64,000 bases of DNA from Bacillota bacterium (GTDB lineage: Bacteria; Bacillota; Sulfobacillia; JAJYWN01). Every line of letters starts with the position of its first letter. Position 1 is the stretch's first letter. This document shows positions 25,136 to 36,000 of this stretch, one piece after another. A program made the position numbers and the translations under genes. The notes beneath the pieces were generated by a model. It was not told where the DNA came from and searched no databases. It worked only from the letters and a program-made list of their open reading frames with translations. The stretch covers positions 1 to 64,000 of the forward strand of contig JAJYWN010000061.1 in assembly GCA_021791495.1 (NCBI GenBank), in the 5' to 3' direction.

Positions 25136-26488
25136 ATGAAGAGCAAACAAGAAACCTGCTGCGGCGCTCCCGCCGCCTCGCCGACTTCCGTCCCGTCCTG
25201 CTGTGGCTCCCCCGTCTCGATGCCGGCGCCGTCCCCGGCGAGCGCGCCGGACTTGGCCCCGGTCGGCGTCGACATGAAGCAGGCCGTCCGCCGCCGCTAC
25301 GCTAGCGCCGCCCAGACGGTCCTCGGGAAGAAGACTCTCGGGTGCTGCGATTCCGCCGTTTCGGTTTCGAAGGGTATATACGACCCGTCCCAACTGGGCG
25401 ACATTCCGGCCGACGCCGTCGAAGCCAGCCTTGGCTGCGGCAACCCCACCCTCCTGGCCCAGCTGAACCCCGGCGAGATTGTCCTTGACCTTGGTTCCGG
25501 CGGCGGCATCGACGTCCTCCTCTCCGCACGCCGCGTCGGCCCGACCGGTTTCGCCTACGGCGTCGACATGACCGACGAAATGTTGGAGCTGGCCCGGAAG
25601 AACCAGGCCGAGGCAGGCGTGACGAATGTCGCCTTCCTAAAAGGTGAGATCGAAAACCTGCCCCTCCCCGACGGTGCGGTGGACGTAGTCATCTCTAACT
25701 GCGTCATCAACCTTTCCGTCGATAAGGACCGTGTATTCAAGGAGATCTTCCGCGTCCTCCGCCCCGGCGGCCGCATGGCCGTGTCCGACATGGTCTTCAC
25801 CCGGCCCGGCCCCGAAGCTCTGCGCCGCAGCGTCGCCCTGTGGTCCGCCTGCGTGGCCGGCGCCCTCACCGTCGCCGACTACCGCGCGAAGATGGAGGCC
25901 GCCGGTTTCACGAACGTGACCTTGGACATCACCCGCGAGATCGGGCTGGGCCTGGCTACCATCGCCAGTGCCTCCATTAAGGGGCGCAAACCGTCACCGC
26001 CCACGGACGGCAGGGAACCGGTCATCCGCGATGTCCGTCAGAATGATGGAGAGGACGCCGCCACCGATGCTGCCGGCGACATTGCCAGCGACGTTGCCAC
26101 CGCCAAGGAAATCCTGACCGCCGCCCACCTTCCCCTTGACGGGTTGCAGGACACGCACCTGCTCCTCGCCGAATTGGGAGGGTACGGGGCGGTCGGCACC
26201 GCGGGGTTCGAACTGCACGGCCCCTACGCCCTCCTGCGGTCGGTGGCGGTGCGGCGTGAGTTCCGCTCCCAGGGGCTGGGAAAACTCTTGGTAGACGCCG
26301 CCATCGGCCGGACACGAGCCGCCGGCGCGACCAAGGTCTACCTTCTCACCGATACCGCCGAGAAGTACTACCAGCCCATGGGATTCAGCAAGGTGGCGCG
26401 CGCCGAACTGCCCGCCGAACTCGGCGACTCGGCCGAAGTGCGCGGGGCGTGTCCGGTTAGCGCCACGTCTATGGTTCTCGAACTCTGA
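25136..26488 (+). CDS. arsM: Arsenite methyltransferase ArsM fused to ArsN2-type acetyltransferase
   Basis: 450 aa, two enzymes in one chain. Residues about 1-285 are ArsM, which methylates As(III) with SAM: VLDLGSGGGIDVLLSA is motif I. The three conserved As-binding Cys are present in ASLGCGNP, VISNCVINL and SACVAGAL, with an extra Cys-rich N-terminus (CCGAP, SCCGSP). After a Pro/Asp/Ala linker (285-325), residues about 325-450 are a GNAT domain with ALLRSVAVRREFRSQGLGKLL, KVYLLTDTAEKYYQPMGFSKV and ACPVSATSM, the hallmark of ArsN2. ArsN proteins N-acetylate organoarsenicals such as arsinothricin. ATG 25136 has AAAGGATG upstream. A SAM step and an acetyl-CoA step would thus act on the same toxic arsenic flow. 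Confidence 0.92.
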   Translation: MKSKQETCCGAPAASPTSVPSCCGSPVSMPAPSPASAPDLAPVGVDMKQAVRRRYASAAQTVLGKKTLGCCDSAVSVSKGIYDPSQLGDIPADAVEASLGCGNPTLLAQLNPGEIVLDLGSGGGIDVLLSARRVGPTGFAYGVDMTDEMLELARKNQAEAGVTNVAFLKGEIENLPLPDGAVDVVISNCVINLSVDKDRVFKEIFRVLRPGGRMAVSDMVFTRPGPEALRRSVALWSACVAGALTVADYRAKMEAAGFTNVTLDITREIGLGLATIASASIKGRKPSPPTDGREPVIRDVRQNDGEDAATDAAGDIASDVATAKEILTAAHLPLDGLQDTHLLLAELGGYGAVGTAGFELHGPYALLRSVAVRREFRSQGLGKLLVDAAIGRTRAAGATKVYLLTDTAEKYYQPMGFSKVARAELPAELGDSAEVRGACPVSATSMVLEL

Positions 26489-26502
26489 GGGAGGCATCGG
26501 CC

Positions 26503-28041
26503 CTGTTAGGCAAGGGAAACGGTGATCATCCGGCCGGCAGCGGTGAGCCCGACGTCGGCCAGGGAGGCCGCCAGGTAGGTGGCCAGGCAGGCGGCGGCCG
26601 GCCCCAAAACCCTGAATACCAGCGCCGTTGGGCCGGGCCGCCCCGGGAAGAGGCGGAAGATTGGGTCGCCCGCGGCCTGATCACCCCGGCCCAGCGTGAC
26701 GCCATACTTGCCCTTTACCCTCCGTCGCGCCCCGGCGCTGCGGCGGAGACTGCTGGAGCCGGCCGGCGGGACAGGGCCGTCCTCATCCTCAGCATCTTGG
26801 GCAGCATCCTGGTAGCCGCCGGCGTTATCCTGTACTTCGCCGCCAACTGGCCGCTTCTCCCGGTCTGGCTGAAAGTGGCCGCCGTCTACGCCGCCATCGT
26901 CCTGACCTATTGGGGAGGCTACCGGCTGGCGTACAGCCCCGGCGCCTACCCCGTCCTTGGGAAAAGCCTTATTTTCCTGGCCGCTCTGTTCTACGGCGCC
27001 GGCATCTGGCTGGTCGCCCAGGTCTTCCACCTGCAGAGCGGTTTCCCCAGCGGGTTCCTCCTCTGGAGCCTGGGCATCCTGCCAATGGCCTGGGTCATCT
27101 CCTCGCCGCCCATCCTCTATGCCGCCGCCATCTTTCTCACCATCTGGATGTTCTCGGATGTCACCGCCGCCTCCGGCGCGCTGAACTACCTCTACCCGCT
27201 GCTCCTCTTGGGCGCCGTGTTGCCTCTGGCGCGCCGCCTGCGGACGGCGCTGGCCGAAGTCCTGGTGACGGTGGGGTTCTTCCTCTGGTTCGCCGGGAAC
27301 GCGGGCAGACTCGCTGACGTCCACGGCCCGCGGGGTCTGGTGATGGGCGGCCTCTTGGTCTTCGCTCCTCTGGCCATCCTCTATGGAACGATGCTGTGGG
27401 CGGGCGCGGTGGCGCAATGGGGGCCCGAACGCGTGTATCTGGGCGTGGGGGCGGCCTTTGCCTTGGCGGGGTTCTACGCTCTCAGCTTCAACTACCCGGC
27501 GGCAGCGGCGGGGGCGGGCGCGGCGTCGGGGGCTGCCGGGTCGCTATCGTCATCCCTGCTACCCCCGGTGGTGCGCGGACCCACTTTCCTGACCTTGGGT
27601 GTCATCCTAATCCTGGCGGCGATGGCCGCCGCGGCCTGGCTGGCCTGGAAAGGTAAAAAGCGCGATCAAGGGTGGGCCGTCCGACCGTGGGTACTCATCG
27701 TCTCCCTCGTCATTCCGGTGGTGGCGGCGCTGACGGCGCACCTCTGGGGCACCATACCGCGGGCCGTCGTCTTCAACCTGCTACTCTTCGCCGGCGCAGT
27801 GGGCCTTATCACCGTGGGCGTGCAGCGACGGGCCGAAATCATTTTGAACCTGGGCTTATTGGCCTTCGCCGTCCACGCCATCACCCGTTACACCGATCTG
27901 TTCTTCCGCGCCATCGACCGGGCGTTGTTCTTCATCCTTGGCGGCCTGCTCCTTCTGGGCGGCGGCTGGCTGGTCGAACGGAGCCGGCGCCAGCTCACCA
28001 AGGCTTGGGGCGAAGGGGGGGCGGACGGCCATGCGGAGTGA
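26503..28041 (+). CDS. DUF2157 membrane protein, CTG start
   Basis: About 512 aa. A Gly/Gln-rich N-terminus precedes the soluble DUF2157 segment WVARGLITPAQRDAILALYP, then about eleven membrane helices. No ATG, GTG or TTG exists between the upstream in-frame stop (near 26460) and TTG 26797, yet the DUF2157 segment lies before 26797. CTG 26503 has GGGAGG 8 bases ahead, so a CTG start is the simplest reading. Starting at 26797 would remove the domain. It begins 14 bases after arsM-arsN and overlaps the GDYXXLXY gene, its usual partner. Function of this pair is unknown; the arsenic connection may be only transcriptional. Confidence 0.8.
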   Translation: MLGKGNGDHPAGSGEPDVGQGGRQVGGQAGGGRPQNPEYQRRWAGPPREEAEDWVARGLITPAQRDAILALYPPSRPGAAAETAGAGRRDRAVLILSILGSILVAAGVILYFAANWPLLPVWLKVAAVYAAIVLTYWGGYRLAYSPGAYPVLGKSLIFLAALFYGAGIWLVAQVFHLQSGFPSGFLLWSLGILPMAWVISSPPILYAAAIFLTIWMFSDVTAASGALNYLYPLLLLGAVLPLARRLRTALAEVLVTVGFFLWFAGNAGRLADVHGPRGLVMGGLLVFAPLAILYGTMLWAGAVAQWGPERVYLGVGAAFALAGFYALSFNYPAAAAGAGAASGAAGSLSSSLLPPVVRGPTFLTLGVILILAAMAAAAWLAWKGKKRDQGWAVRPWVLIVSLVIPVVAALTAHLWGTIPRAVVFNLLLFAGAVGLITVGVQRRAEIILNLGLLAFAVHAITRYTDLFFRAIDRALFFILGGLLLLGGGWLVERSRRQLTKAWGEGGADGHAE

Positions 28042-28663
28042 CGGTACACAGAAAGGCGCGCGGAAAGTCGGCGCACCCCTCTTCATCACGCGCTATTGGC
28101 TGGCGGTCCTCCTGCAACTGCTAGTCATCGGCGCCATCATTGCCGTCCACAGCTACTCGCTGGCCACCGGCCGACCCGTGCTGCTTAAGACGGCGCCGGT
28201 GGACCCCTGGGACCCCATGCGTGGGCAGTATTTGAACCTAAGCTACGAGATATCCCGGCTGGCGGAGGACAAAGTCCGCATGGACGGGCTGCCCTACGCC
28301 TCCGGACAGCAGGTATGGGTCACCCTGCACAAGGGGGAGACCTACTGGGACGCGGTGGCGGTCAGTCCGACCCGGCCGGCCGGCAACCAGGTGGCGGCGG
28401 GCGACGTGGTTATTGGTGGCCGGGTTATGTGGTCCTACCCCGAGCCGGTCCCCGTGCCACAGCCGCCCAGCAAGCCCACGACGGAAGTCACGCAGGCCTT
28501 CATTCGCTACGGCATAGAACAGTTTTACGTCCCCGAGGGCGAGGGACAGAAGATCGAGGCCAACCGCACGGTGCAACTGTCGGTGGAGGCTGTGGTCGAC
28601 GCGCGTGGCCGCGCTTTGGTGCGACGTGTCTTCGCCGATGGGAAGGAGCTGCGCTGGCGGTAG
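28031..28663 (+). CDS. GDYXXLXY-domain membrane-anchored protein
   Basis: 210 aa. One N-terminal membrane helix (WLAVLLQLLVIGAIIAVHSY), then an exported domain with the signature DPMRGQYLNLSYEI (variant of GDYxxLxY) and FIRYGIEQFYVPEGEGQKIE. This family is almost always encoded next to DUF2157 proteins, as here, where the genes overlap by 11 bases. ATG follows a G-rich stretch (GGGGGGGCGG). Biochemical role unknown. Last gene of the plus-strand operon, convergent with addA 36 bases away. Confidence 0.82.
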   Translation: MRSDGTQKGARKVGAPLFITRYWLAVLLQLLVIGAIIAVHSYSLATGRPVLLKTAPVDPWDPMRGQYLNLSYEISRLAEDKVRMDGLPYASGQQVWVTLHKGETYWDAVAVSPTRPAGNQVAAGDVVIGGRVMWSYPEPVPVPQPPSKPTTEVTQAFIRYGIEQFYVPEGEGQKIEANRTVQLSVEAVVDARGRALVRRVFADGKELRWR

Positions 28664-28699
28664 CCGGGCTGACCGCAACCGGCCAGTCCTTTCTCACCC

Positions 28700-31600
28700 T
28701 CAGTGCGAGAAGCGCTCGGGCACCCGGACCGCTTCTCCAGTCTGCAAAAGCACGAGGTATACCTCATCGGGCGCCCGCCCCAGCGCCGCCTCAAGGGCCA
28801 GGCTGTATAGACGCATCTGACCGGCGTACCGGTCGACAAGGGGGTGGGGGGCGCCGTCCCTCGTATCGTCGCCGCTCGCACCACCATCGCTCGTATAGCC
28901 ATCCCTCGCGATAGCTGCGGCGGCTGCCCCGGCGGGTACCCGGTCGGTCTTGAAATCCAGGAGCACTAGTCCGTCCTCATCCTCGAAGAGGCAGTCCATG
29001 ATACCCTGGACGATCACGAGCTCGCCCTTGGCCAACGAGATATCGAATTCGGGCGGGAACTCGTGAAGGAGTGTGACGGGCAGGCCCGCCGTGAAAGGCA
29101 GCTCCCGCCAAACACGGGCGCGACCTTGGTTCACCCCCGCCACCGCTCCAACCGCCGCCGTTCCGGCCGCCGCCCGCGCCAGCCGGCGCCCCAACTCCGT
29201 CGCGAAGAAGCCGGCCACCGGCGGGACCAGGGCCAGCGCCGCTTCCTCGGCGGTCAGACGCCCCGCCTTGACGATCTCGTCTAGCTGGCTCTTTATCCCG
29301 CCCTCGTCCAGAGGTCCCGCCAGGTCCAGATGGCGCAAAAGCGCGTGGGTGGCACTGCCGCGCGCCGCGGCGTCACCAGCGCCGCCGCCACCTTCGCGCG
29401 CTATGGCAGCAGGTTCTCCCCAGCGTCCCTCAGCCTCAGCCCCAGCCCCAGCCCCAGCCCCGGCCCCGGCCTCGCGGGCCAGACCGGCCTCCCCACCCGC
29501 CCCGAACTCCGCGACCGCCGCGACGGCCTCCAGACGCCGCTTGGCCTCCACCGAGCGCACCTTGGCGGCCCGCCCCGACAGCGGCAGGTACCGGTATTCC
29601 CAGGCCAGGCGCCGCCCCAACTCCTCCAGCAGCGCCTCGCTGACTGCCGGCGCGCCCTTCAGATCGCCCGGCTCCGCCTCCAATCCCGCCAAGGCGTCCC
29701 AAGGCCAGTCCTGGGCCGCCGCCCGCGCCTCCTCATCCAGGCCGGGGACCTCCCGTGCGCCCGGTACTCCCCGCATCCCCCAGAACACCACGTCCCACGC
29801 CGACACGTCCTCCGCCACGGCGGCGGGCGGCGGGTCGGCCCACTCATGCCCCGCTACCTGGGCGAAGTGGCCCAAGGCGCCGTGTCGTGCCAGCGCCGGG
29901 CAGAGCCAATCCAGGAAAGTGGCGGCCGAAGCCAGGGCGTGATCGGCCAAGGGGGGGTCTCGTCCGTCCGCCCGCTCGCACCACGTCCGGATCTGGCCGC
30001 GCAGGTCCTTGGCCGAACCCACCAGCACCAGCCTCTCCCGCGCCCGCGTCATCGCCACATACAGGACCCGCAGCTCCTCCGCCAACGCCTCCAAACGCAA
30101 CCGGTGCGCGATGGCCCGGTGGGCGACGGTGGGGAATTTCAAACGCAACGCCGTGTCCACGAACTTCGGCCCAAAGCCCAGCTCCTTATGCCACAAGAGG
30201 TCGCCGCTAAGGTCGCGCAGGTTGAACTGCTTACCCAGGTCCATCAGGAAGACCACCGGGTACTCCAACCCCTTGCTCTTATGGATGCTCATGACGCGGA
30301 CCACGTCTTCGGCTTCCCCCAGCGCCCGGGCGGTTCCCAGGTCGCCTTCATTCTCCTGAAGCCGGCGGACGAACCGCAAGAAACGGGAGAGCCCCTGGCG
30401 GGCGAAGTTATCGAACTCACGGGCGCGGTCGTAGAGGGCCCGCAGATTGGCCTGGCGCTGCTGCCCGCCGGGCATCCCCCCAGCGTAGGCCATAAAACCT
30501 GTTTCCCGGTAAATGCGCCAGATGAGTTCGCTCAAGGGGGCGCGCCGCGCCGCGGTGCGCCAGCGCTCCAACCGTTCCATGAATACTCCCAGCCGCGCCA
30601 CGGCCGCCGGAGAAAGGTCCGCCACGCCGGGGGCCTTCATCACGGCGTCCAGATAGTTGGCTGTCTGTGGGGCGGCGGCCCGGATATAGGCCAGCTCCGC
30701 CGCGCTTAAGCCTACCAGCGGAGACCGCAGGACGGCCGCCAGGTAGATGTCCTGGCGCGGGTTGTCGATGACCCGCAGCAAAGCCAGCATGGCTTCGATC
30801 TCGGTGGCCTGGAAGTACCCCGTGCCCAGCTCCGCGTAGGAAGGGATACCGGCGCGCGCCATCACGTCAATGACCGTGTTCGCCCGGGCGCGGGGCGCGG
30901 ACATGAGGATGGCGATATCCCGGTACCGCACGCCCCGAAAACCTCCCAGGGCCCGGTCGTACACCTGGAACTGGGGCCCGCCCGCCGGCCCGCCTTCGAC
31001 CATTTCCTTGATGCGCTGGGCGACCACGCGGGCTTCCTTCTCCAGCGCCGCCAGCATCTCCGGGTTCTCCTCTTCCACGACCCGTGGCTCGCCGTCGCCA
31101 GGCGTCCCATTGGGTGTCGCTCCCTCTCTGCCGCCGGCCTCCGCGGATGCCCCGGTCCCGGCCTCGCTCACCGGCTCCGGGTTCTGACGCTCGACGAGAT
31201 GGAACTCGACGGGCGGGGCATCGGTCGAGACCCCACCCGCATCCCGACCGTAGCAGGTCGCCCCATAGACCAGGGCGGCCTCTTCGTCGTATTTCAGTTC
31301 CCCGACCGAAGCGGTCATGATCTGCCGGAAAACGAAGTTGACCGCGTCGACCACCTGCCGGCGGCTGCGGAAGTTGGCCTTCAGCGCCAGGAGCCGGCCC
31401 GCATTCTCTGTGCCTTGCGCCGCGAACTTGCCGGGCGCTGGCGGCGAGCCCGCCCGTAGAGCCGCCTCGGTCGGATCGAGGCGACGGAACCGGCGGTACT
31501 TCTCAAGGAACAGACCGGGGTCCGCCAGACGGAAACGGTAGATACTCTGTTTCACGTCACCGACGAGAAACAGGTTACCGGGGTCGCGCCGGGCCACGCG

Positions 31601-33013
31601 CTCCAGAATGGCGTTTTGAACGCCATTCACATCCTGATACTCGTCTACCAGCACCTCCGCGTAGCGGGCCCGCAGTTCCAAGGCCGCCTCGGAAAGCTCT
31701 CCCCCCGGCCCACCCAAGGCCTTGAGGGCCAGGTGTTCAAGGTCGGCGAAGTCCACCTGCCCGCGCGCCGCCTTGGCCTCCGCAAAACGCCGGCCCAGGG
31801 TCCGGACGATGCCCGCCAGTTTCTCCAGGTGCGGCGCCATGGAAGCAATCTCTCTCATCAAACTGTCGCCGGTGCGCCGCCCCGCGGGTTCGTCCTTGCC
31901 TCCGCCGCTACCGCTTGCGTCGCCGGCATCGCCCGCGCCGCCGCCGGTGCCACCCGCGTCGCCGGCATCGCCCGCGCCGCCTCCGGTCTCGAACGCCCCG
32001 GCAAAGAACTGGCTGAAGGTTTGCGCCACGCGGCGCTTGGCATGATCGCGAAGTTTCTTAACCGTTTCCACAAGGTCGTCCGAAAGGGTGGCGCCCTTCG
32101 CCGCGCGCCCGCGCAGACGGCCAAACTCCCCGGCATCCTCCACCTTGTCGCCCAGCGCCGCCCAGGTAGATGCCTGGGCTCCCGCCCGCGCCGCCGCCTC
32201 CACGCGGGCAATATCCTCTTCCAGCACCTCCAGGTAATGGCCGGGCCCATCTGGACGGCGGGCCTCCCGCCTGGCCTGGCGCAGGAAAGCCGCCGCCTGC
32301 TCCAGGTTAAGAATCACCGCATCGCGCGCGTGGGGGAACCAAGGGGAGTCTTCAAAACGCCGACCGGCCCCCGCTCCCCGCGCCAATGATACGGTGCGGT
32401 CCAGCCACCCGTCAGGGTCATCTTGACTCCGCAAGTACTTGTACAAGCCGGTGGCCAAGGTCTGGAGCCCGTCGTCTCCGCGGTCGCTGCCGAAAACGTC
32501 GACCAGATCCAGAAAAGCCTGGTCCACCTCCGCCGAGCCGTAGAACTCCTCGAAAAGCTGGTCCACGACGTCCTGAAGGAGCAGCTCCGCCTCGTTTTCG
32601 TCCATCACTTTGAAGGACGGGTCCAGCCCCAGGCGGTGGAAATTCCGTCGCGCCACCCCCAGGCAGAAGGAGTGGATGGTGGAGATGGAGGCCCGGTCCA
32701 GCAGGGCGGCCTGCATCGCCAGGCGCTCGGCCAGGGGCGACCCGTGTGTGGCGGCGGCCAGGGCCTTCCGCAGCGCACCGGCTAGGCGCGCCTTCATTTC
32801 GGAGGCGGCGGCGTCGGTGAACGTCACCACCAGAAGCTGCTCGACATCGACCCCGTCCTTGATGATGCGGTCGATGGCGCGCTGGACAAGGACGGCGGTT
32901 TTGCCGGCGCCGGCGGCGGCGGATACCAGGAGGTCGGTTCCCCGATACTCGATGGCCGCCAGTTGTTCGCCCGTCCAGGACGGGGAGGGCGAGATTTTCG
33001 CGTTACTGGCCAC
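28700..33013 (-). CDS. addA: ATP-dependent helicase/nuclease subunit A
   Basis: AddA of the AddAB (RecBCD-equivalent) double-strand-break resection enzyme, 1437 aa. UvrD-type helicase motifs: Walker A SAAAGAGKTAVLVQRAID near residue 32, motif II VLVDEYQDVNGVQNAIL, motif III VGDVKQSIYRFRLADP, motif VI VAMTRARERLVLVG. The C-terminal RecB-type nuclease shows IVQGIMDCLFEDEDGLVLLDFKTDRV (cut here at catalytic D and DxK). It is larger than Bacillus AddA (about 1230 aa) because of low-complexity inserts: a Gly-Ala-Asp block at about residues 342-378 and an Ala-Gly-Glu block near 1190. GTG start overlaps the addB stop by 11 bases. Confidence 0.97.
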   Translation of the reverse strand: MASNAKISPSPSWTGEQLAAIEYRGTDLLVSAAAGAGKTAVLVQRAIDRIIKDGVDVEQLLVVTFTDAAASEMKARLAGALRKALAAATHGSPLAERLAMQAALLDRASISTIHSFCLGVARRNFHRLGLDPSFKVMDENEAELLLQDVVDQLFEEFYGSAEVDQAFLDLVDVFGSDRGDDGLQTLATGLYKYLRSQDDPDGWLDRTVSLARGAGAGRRFEDSPWFPHARDAVILNLEQAAAFLRQARREARRPDGPGHYLEVLEEDIARVEAAARAGAQASTWAALGDKVEDAGEFGRLRGRAAKGATLSDDLVETVKKLRDHAKRRVAQTFSQFFAGAFETGGGAGDAGDAGGTGGGAGDAGDASGSGGGKDEPAGRRTGDSLMREIASMAPHLEKLAGIVRTLGRRFAEAKAARGQVDFADLEHLALKALGGPGGELSEAALELRARYAEVLVDEYQDVNGVQNAILERVARRDPGNLFLVGDVKQSIYRFRLADPGLFLEKYRRFRRLDPTEAALRAGSPPAPGKFAAQGTENAGRLLALKANFRSRRQVVDAVNFVFRQIMTASVGELKYDEEAALVYGATCYGRDAGGVSTDAPPVEFHLVERQNPEPVSEAGTGASAEAGGREGATPNGTPGDGEPRVVEEENPEMLAALEKEARVVAQRIKEMVEGGPAGGPQFQVYDRALGGFRGVRYRDIAILMSAPRARANTVIDVMARAGIPSYAELGTGYFQATEIEAMLALLRVIDNPRQDIYLAAVLRSPLVGLSAAELAYIRAAAPQTANYLDAVMKAPGVADLSPAAVARLGVFMERLERWRTAARRAPLSELIWRIYRETGFMAYAGGMPGGQQRQANLRALYDRAREFDNFARQGLSRFLRFVRRLQENEGDLGTARALGEAEDVVRVMSIHKSKGLEYPVVFLMDLGKQFNLRDLSGDLLWHKELGFGPKFVDTALRLKFPTVAHRAIAHRLRLEALAEELRVLYVAMTRARERLVLVGSAKDLRGQIRTWCERADGRDPPLADHALASAATFLDWLCPALARHGALGHFAQVAGHEWADPPPAAVAEDVSAWDVVFWGMRGVPGAREVPGLDEEARAAAQDWPWDALAGLEAEPGDLKGAPAVSEALLEELGRRLAWEYRYLPLSGRAAKVRSVEAKRRLEAVAAVAEFGAGGEAGLAREAGAGAGAGAGAEAEGRWGEPAAIAREGGGGAGDAAARGSATHALLRHLDLAGPLDEGGIKSQLDEIVKAGRLTAEEAALALVPPVAGFFATELGRRLARAAAGTAAVGAVAGVNQGRARVWRELPFTAGLPVTLLHEFPPEFDISLAKGELVIVQGIMDCLFEDEDGLVLLDFKTDRVPAGAAAAAIARDGYTSDGGASGDDTRDGAPHPLVDRYAGQMRLYSLALEAALGRAPDEVYLVLLQTGEAVRVPERFSH

Positions 33014-36000
33014 GGGTCGGATCGCCTCCTTTCGCGCCTTCGGCGACGATGGCGGCCATAGCCGCCTTGGAGTTCATTGAAGGCAGATCCCGGTAGGCGC
33101 ATCCGGGCACCAGGGAGTCGAAGGAGCAGACCGGTTTGTAGGGGCAGTAGGCGCAGGCCGTGACGGTGCCCTGTCGCCAGGGGTGGATGGCCGCTTCGCC
33201 CTGGAAGATCCCCTGGGCCAGTTCGACTACCTTTTTCCGCGCAAAGGCCAGCACGGCCTCAAGGTCCTCCCGGGACACGGGGGTCCTCGTAAACAGGTCT
33301 GAGGAGCGGGCGCCGCGGCCCAGGGCATCATCGAGAAGCCTCAGGACTCCGGGGTCATCCAGCACCAGGCCGGTCATCTTCAGGTCCTTGGTGCGGCGGG
33401 ACTCCACCTCAGCCGGCGAAATGGGGCCGTCGGCGGGGACCATGGGGTCGCCGATGGCGAAGTACTGGACGGCGGCGATGCCGGGTGGCGGCGCGGGCGG
33501 CGCGTTCGTCAGGGCCGCTGGGACAGCCGGGGCAGCCGGGACAGCCGGGACAGCCGGACCGGCCGGACCGACCGGTGGAGGCGGGGGCCCGAACGCCTGA
33601 TAATGCTCCAGAGCCACCAGTGCGTATACCAGGAGCTGGAGGGCCAACCCCTCGCGGATCTTCTGGAAGTTCAGAGAGCGCTTGGAGCTCTTGTAGTCGA
33701 TGACGCGCAGATACCAGCCGCTTCCGCTCGTATTCTCGCTCCCGCTCTCGCTCTCAGCCCGCGCTACGTCGACCCGGTCGATGATGCCCCGCAGCATCAG
33801 GGTGCAGTCCTCACTGACGCGAAGTGTAAGACCGGGCAGGTTGAGGCCCTCGTCCTCCGGAGCCGGCGGCAGGCCGAAGCGCAGTTCCACCGCCACCGGT
33901 CGGAACGGCCCTCTTTTAGCATGCTCTCCCAGCATTCTGATGGAGCGGGTCAAGGTCCGCCGCAGCATGACCGCCATATATCGTCGCCGGGCGGTGCTTG
34001 TGAGGACCCGGTCTTGGATGGTCGGGACCACCTTCTCCACCGCCCGGCCGACCAGCCGGTCGATATCCTGTGCCCCCAGGTCCGCCCAGTCCCGGCCCTC
34101 ATCGATCAGCCCCTTCACGAAGACCTGCAACGCGGCGTGGAAGAACTCGCCCATGTCGGGCGCCTTGAACTGCTGCTCCTGCCGTTCAGCCAGCTTCAAA
34201 CCGTGGGCCGCCAGGTAACGAAAGGGACAGGCCGCGAAATCCTCCAGCCGCGACACGCTGCCCCGGAGGTGCAGGCCGTGGAGGCGGCGCACCAAATCCT
34301 TGGGGAGGCGGGGCACGTCGTTGGAGTGGACCAGAGACCGCAGCACAGCCATGGCCGCCTGGCGACGGGCGGGGTCTTCCTTGGCCCAACGGTACACCGC
34401 CCACCATTCCGCCCCCGGCGGGCGACCGTCGCCCCCGCGCGCCAGCCGCAGCCGCCGTGCCAGGTGGCGGATGGCCTGTTCCGGGCGAGCCAGGTATGTC
34501 ATCTCTTCTCCCGCCGCCGGCTCCAGCCCGGCGGTCACCAGCCGCACTCCGGGCACCACCTGGCGCAACCTCCCGGCCAGCGACGCCGATGGTGGAAGCC
34601 CGCGACCCTCCTCGTCCGCGAGCGGATAGGACACGTACAACCGCTGGCTCGCCCTGGTCAGAGCAATGTAGACGAAATACTGCTCTCTCAAAGTCTGATG
34701 TCTGCCCGTGGGCGCCAGCCTCAGTCCGGCCTCCGCCAGTCTGGACCGCTCCCGGTCGGAGAAGATGAGGTCCTCGCCACGGCTCGACGGGAAGACCCCG
34801 TCGGTGGCCCCCATGACGAAACAAGCCTTGATCTCCGGCTGCCGGGACCGTTCGATGGATCCCACCATGACCTGGTCCAGCCCCGGAGGAATGAGGCCCA
34901 GCCGGAGGCCGGCCAGACCGCTTTCCAGAATCTGCAGGCATTCTTCGGGCGACACGGGCTCGTCGCCCAGGCCTTCGTCCAGTTGGTCGAGAAGGCCGAC
35001 GAGGCCGTTCCACACCTGGAGATGCTCCTGCGCCGCCAGCGGGTGCCCCTGCTCCGTTTCCTGGGCGGCCCAAGCCTCCAATTGCCCGGCCACATCGAGC
35101 TCATCTAGCAGGCCACGGATCGCGGCGGTGGCAAGGCGCACCGGCACGGGGTGTTTCCCCGTCCACCGCTCGCCGAAGGCTTCCGCCAGGTGGCGGAGGG
35201 GGCCCGCGATTCTACCGCGCGTGTCATTGACCGCCTGTTCCAGAGCTCGCTCTTCCGGTGAGGCCCGCCGGGCCGGCAGTTCCCCCTCCGATCGGGGCGG
35301 GTCGGCGGATTCCCACCCCTTGTGGGCGTACCAACTCTCGCCGTGGACCCCGTGGGCCAGGGCGTGGTTCTCCAGAACGTCGATGGCGTCCCGCGACACC
35401 GGGAACAGGTCGGTCTTCAAGAGGCGCAGGACGGGTTCGGCCGCCCACCCGCCGGCCAGCGCCTCCACCGACGACCTCACCAGTTCGATGACGGGATGGT
35501 GGGGCACGGGTCGCCGACGGTCGACGAACAAGGGTACGCCGCACTCTTCAAACGCTCCCGCGATGAGGTTGTCGTACCCTTCCAGCGTCCGCAGGACCAC
35601 CGAAACCTCGCGATAGCGGTAACCGCCGTCACGGCAGAGGCGTACGATCTCCCGCGCCACCCATTCGGCCTCGGCGCGCCGGTTGGCGGTCGTGACCAGA
35701 GTGATCGGAAGCTCGACGTCGGTAGCGCCCCCGGCCGCCGGATAGGCGGTCGGGGCCAGACGCGGCCATTGGCTTTCCAGGTGGTCCAGGCAGGCGTGGG
35801 CGAAACGGGGTAGCCTGGCGGCGCCAGTCGTCGCAGTCGTCGCGGTCGCCACCGCCCGCCCCAGCTCCAAAGGGGGGTCCACGGCCACTCCAGCCTGAGC
35901 CGCCACCTGGCGGAGCAAGTCGTAAGTCTCGCGTGTGGGGGCGAAAAGGTCTACCTCCGACATCTCCAACTCTACCTCGGAGGGGTCCAGGCACAGCGCC

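Noticed and set aside
29330-30709. Long open frame on the plus strand opposite addA
   Set aside because: Antisense shadow of a GC-rich gene; composition is Arg/Pro/Gly-rich and no motif is recognisable.
33603-35108. 501-codon open frame opposite addB
   Set aside because: Antisense shadow with no protein-like features; addB motifs lie in the other strand.
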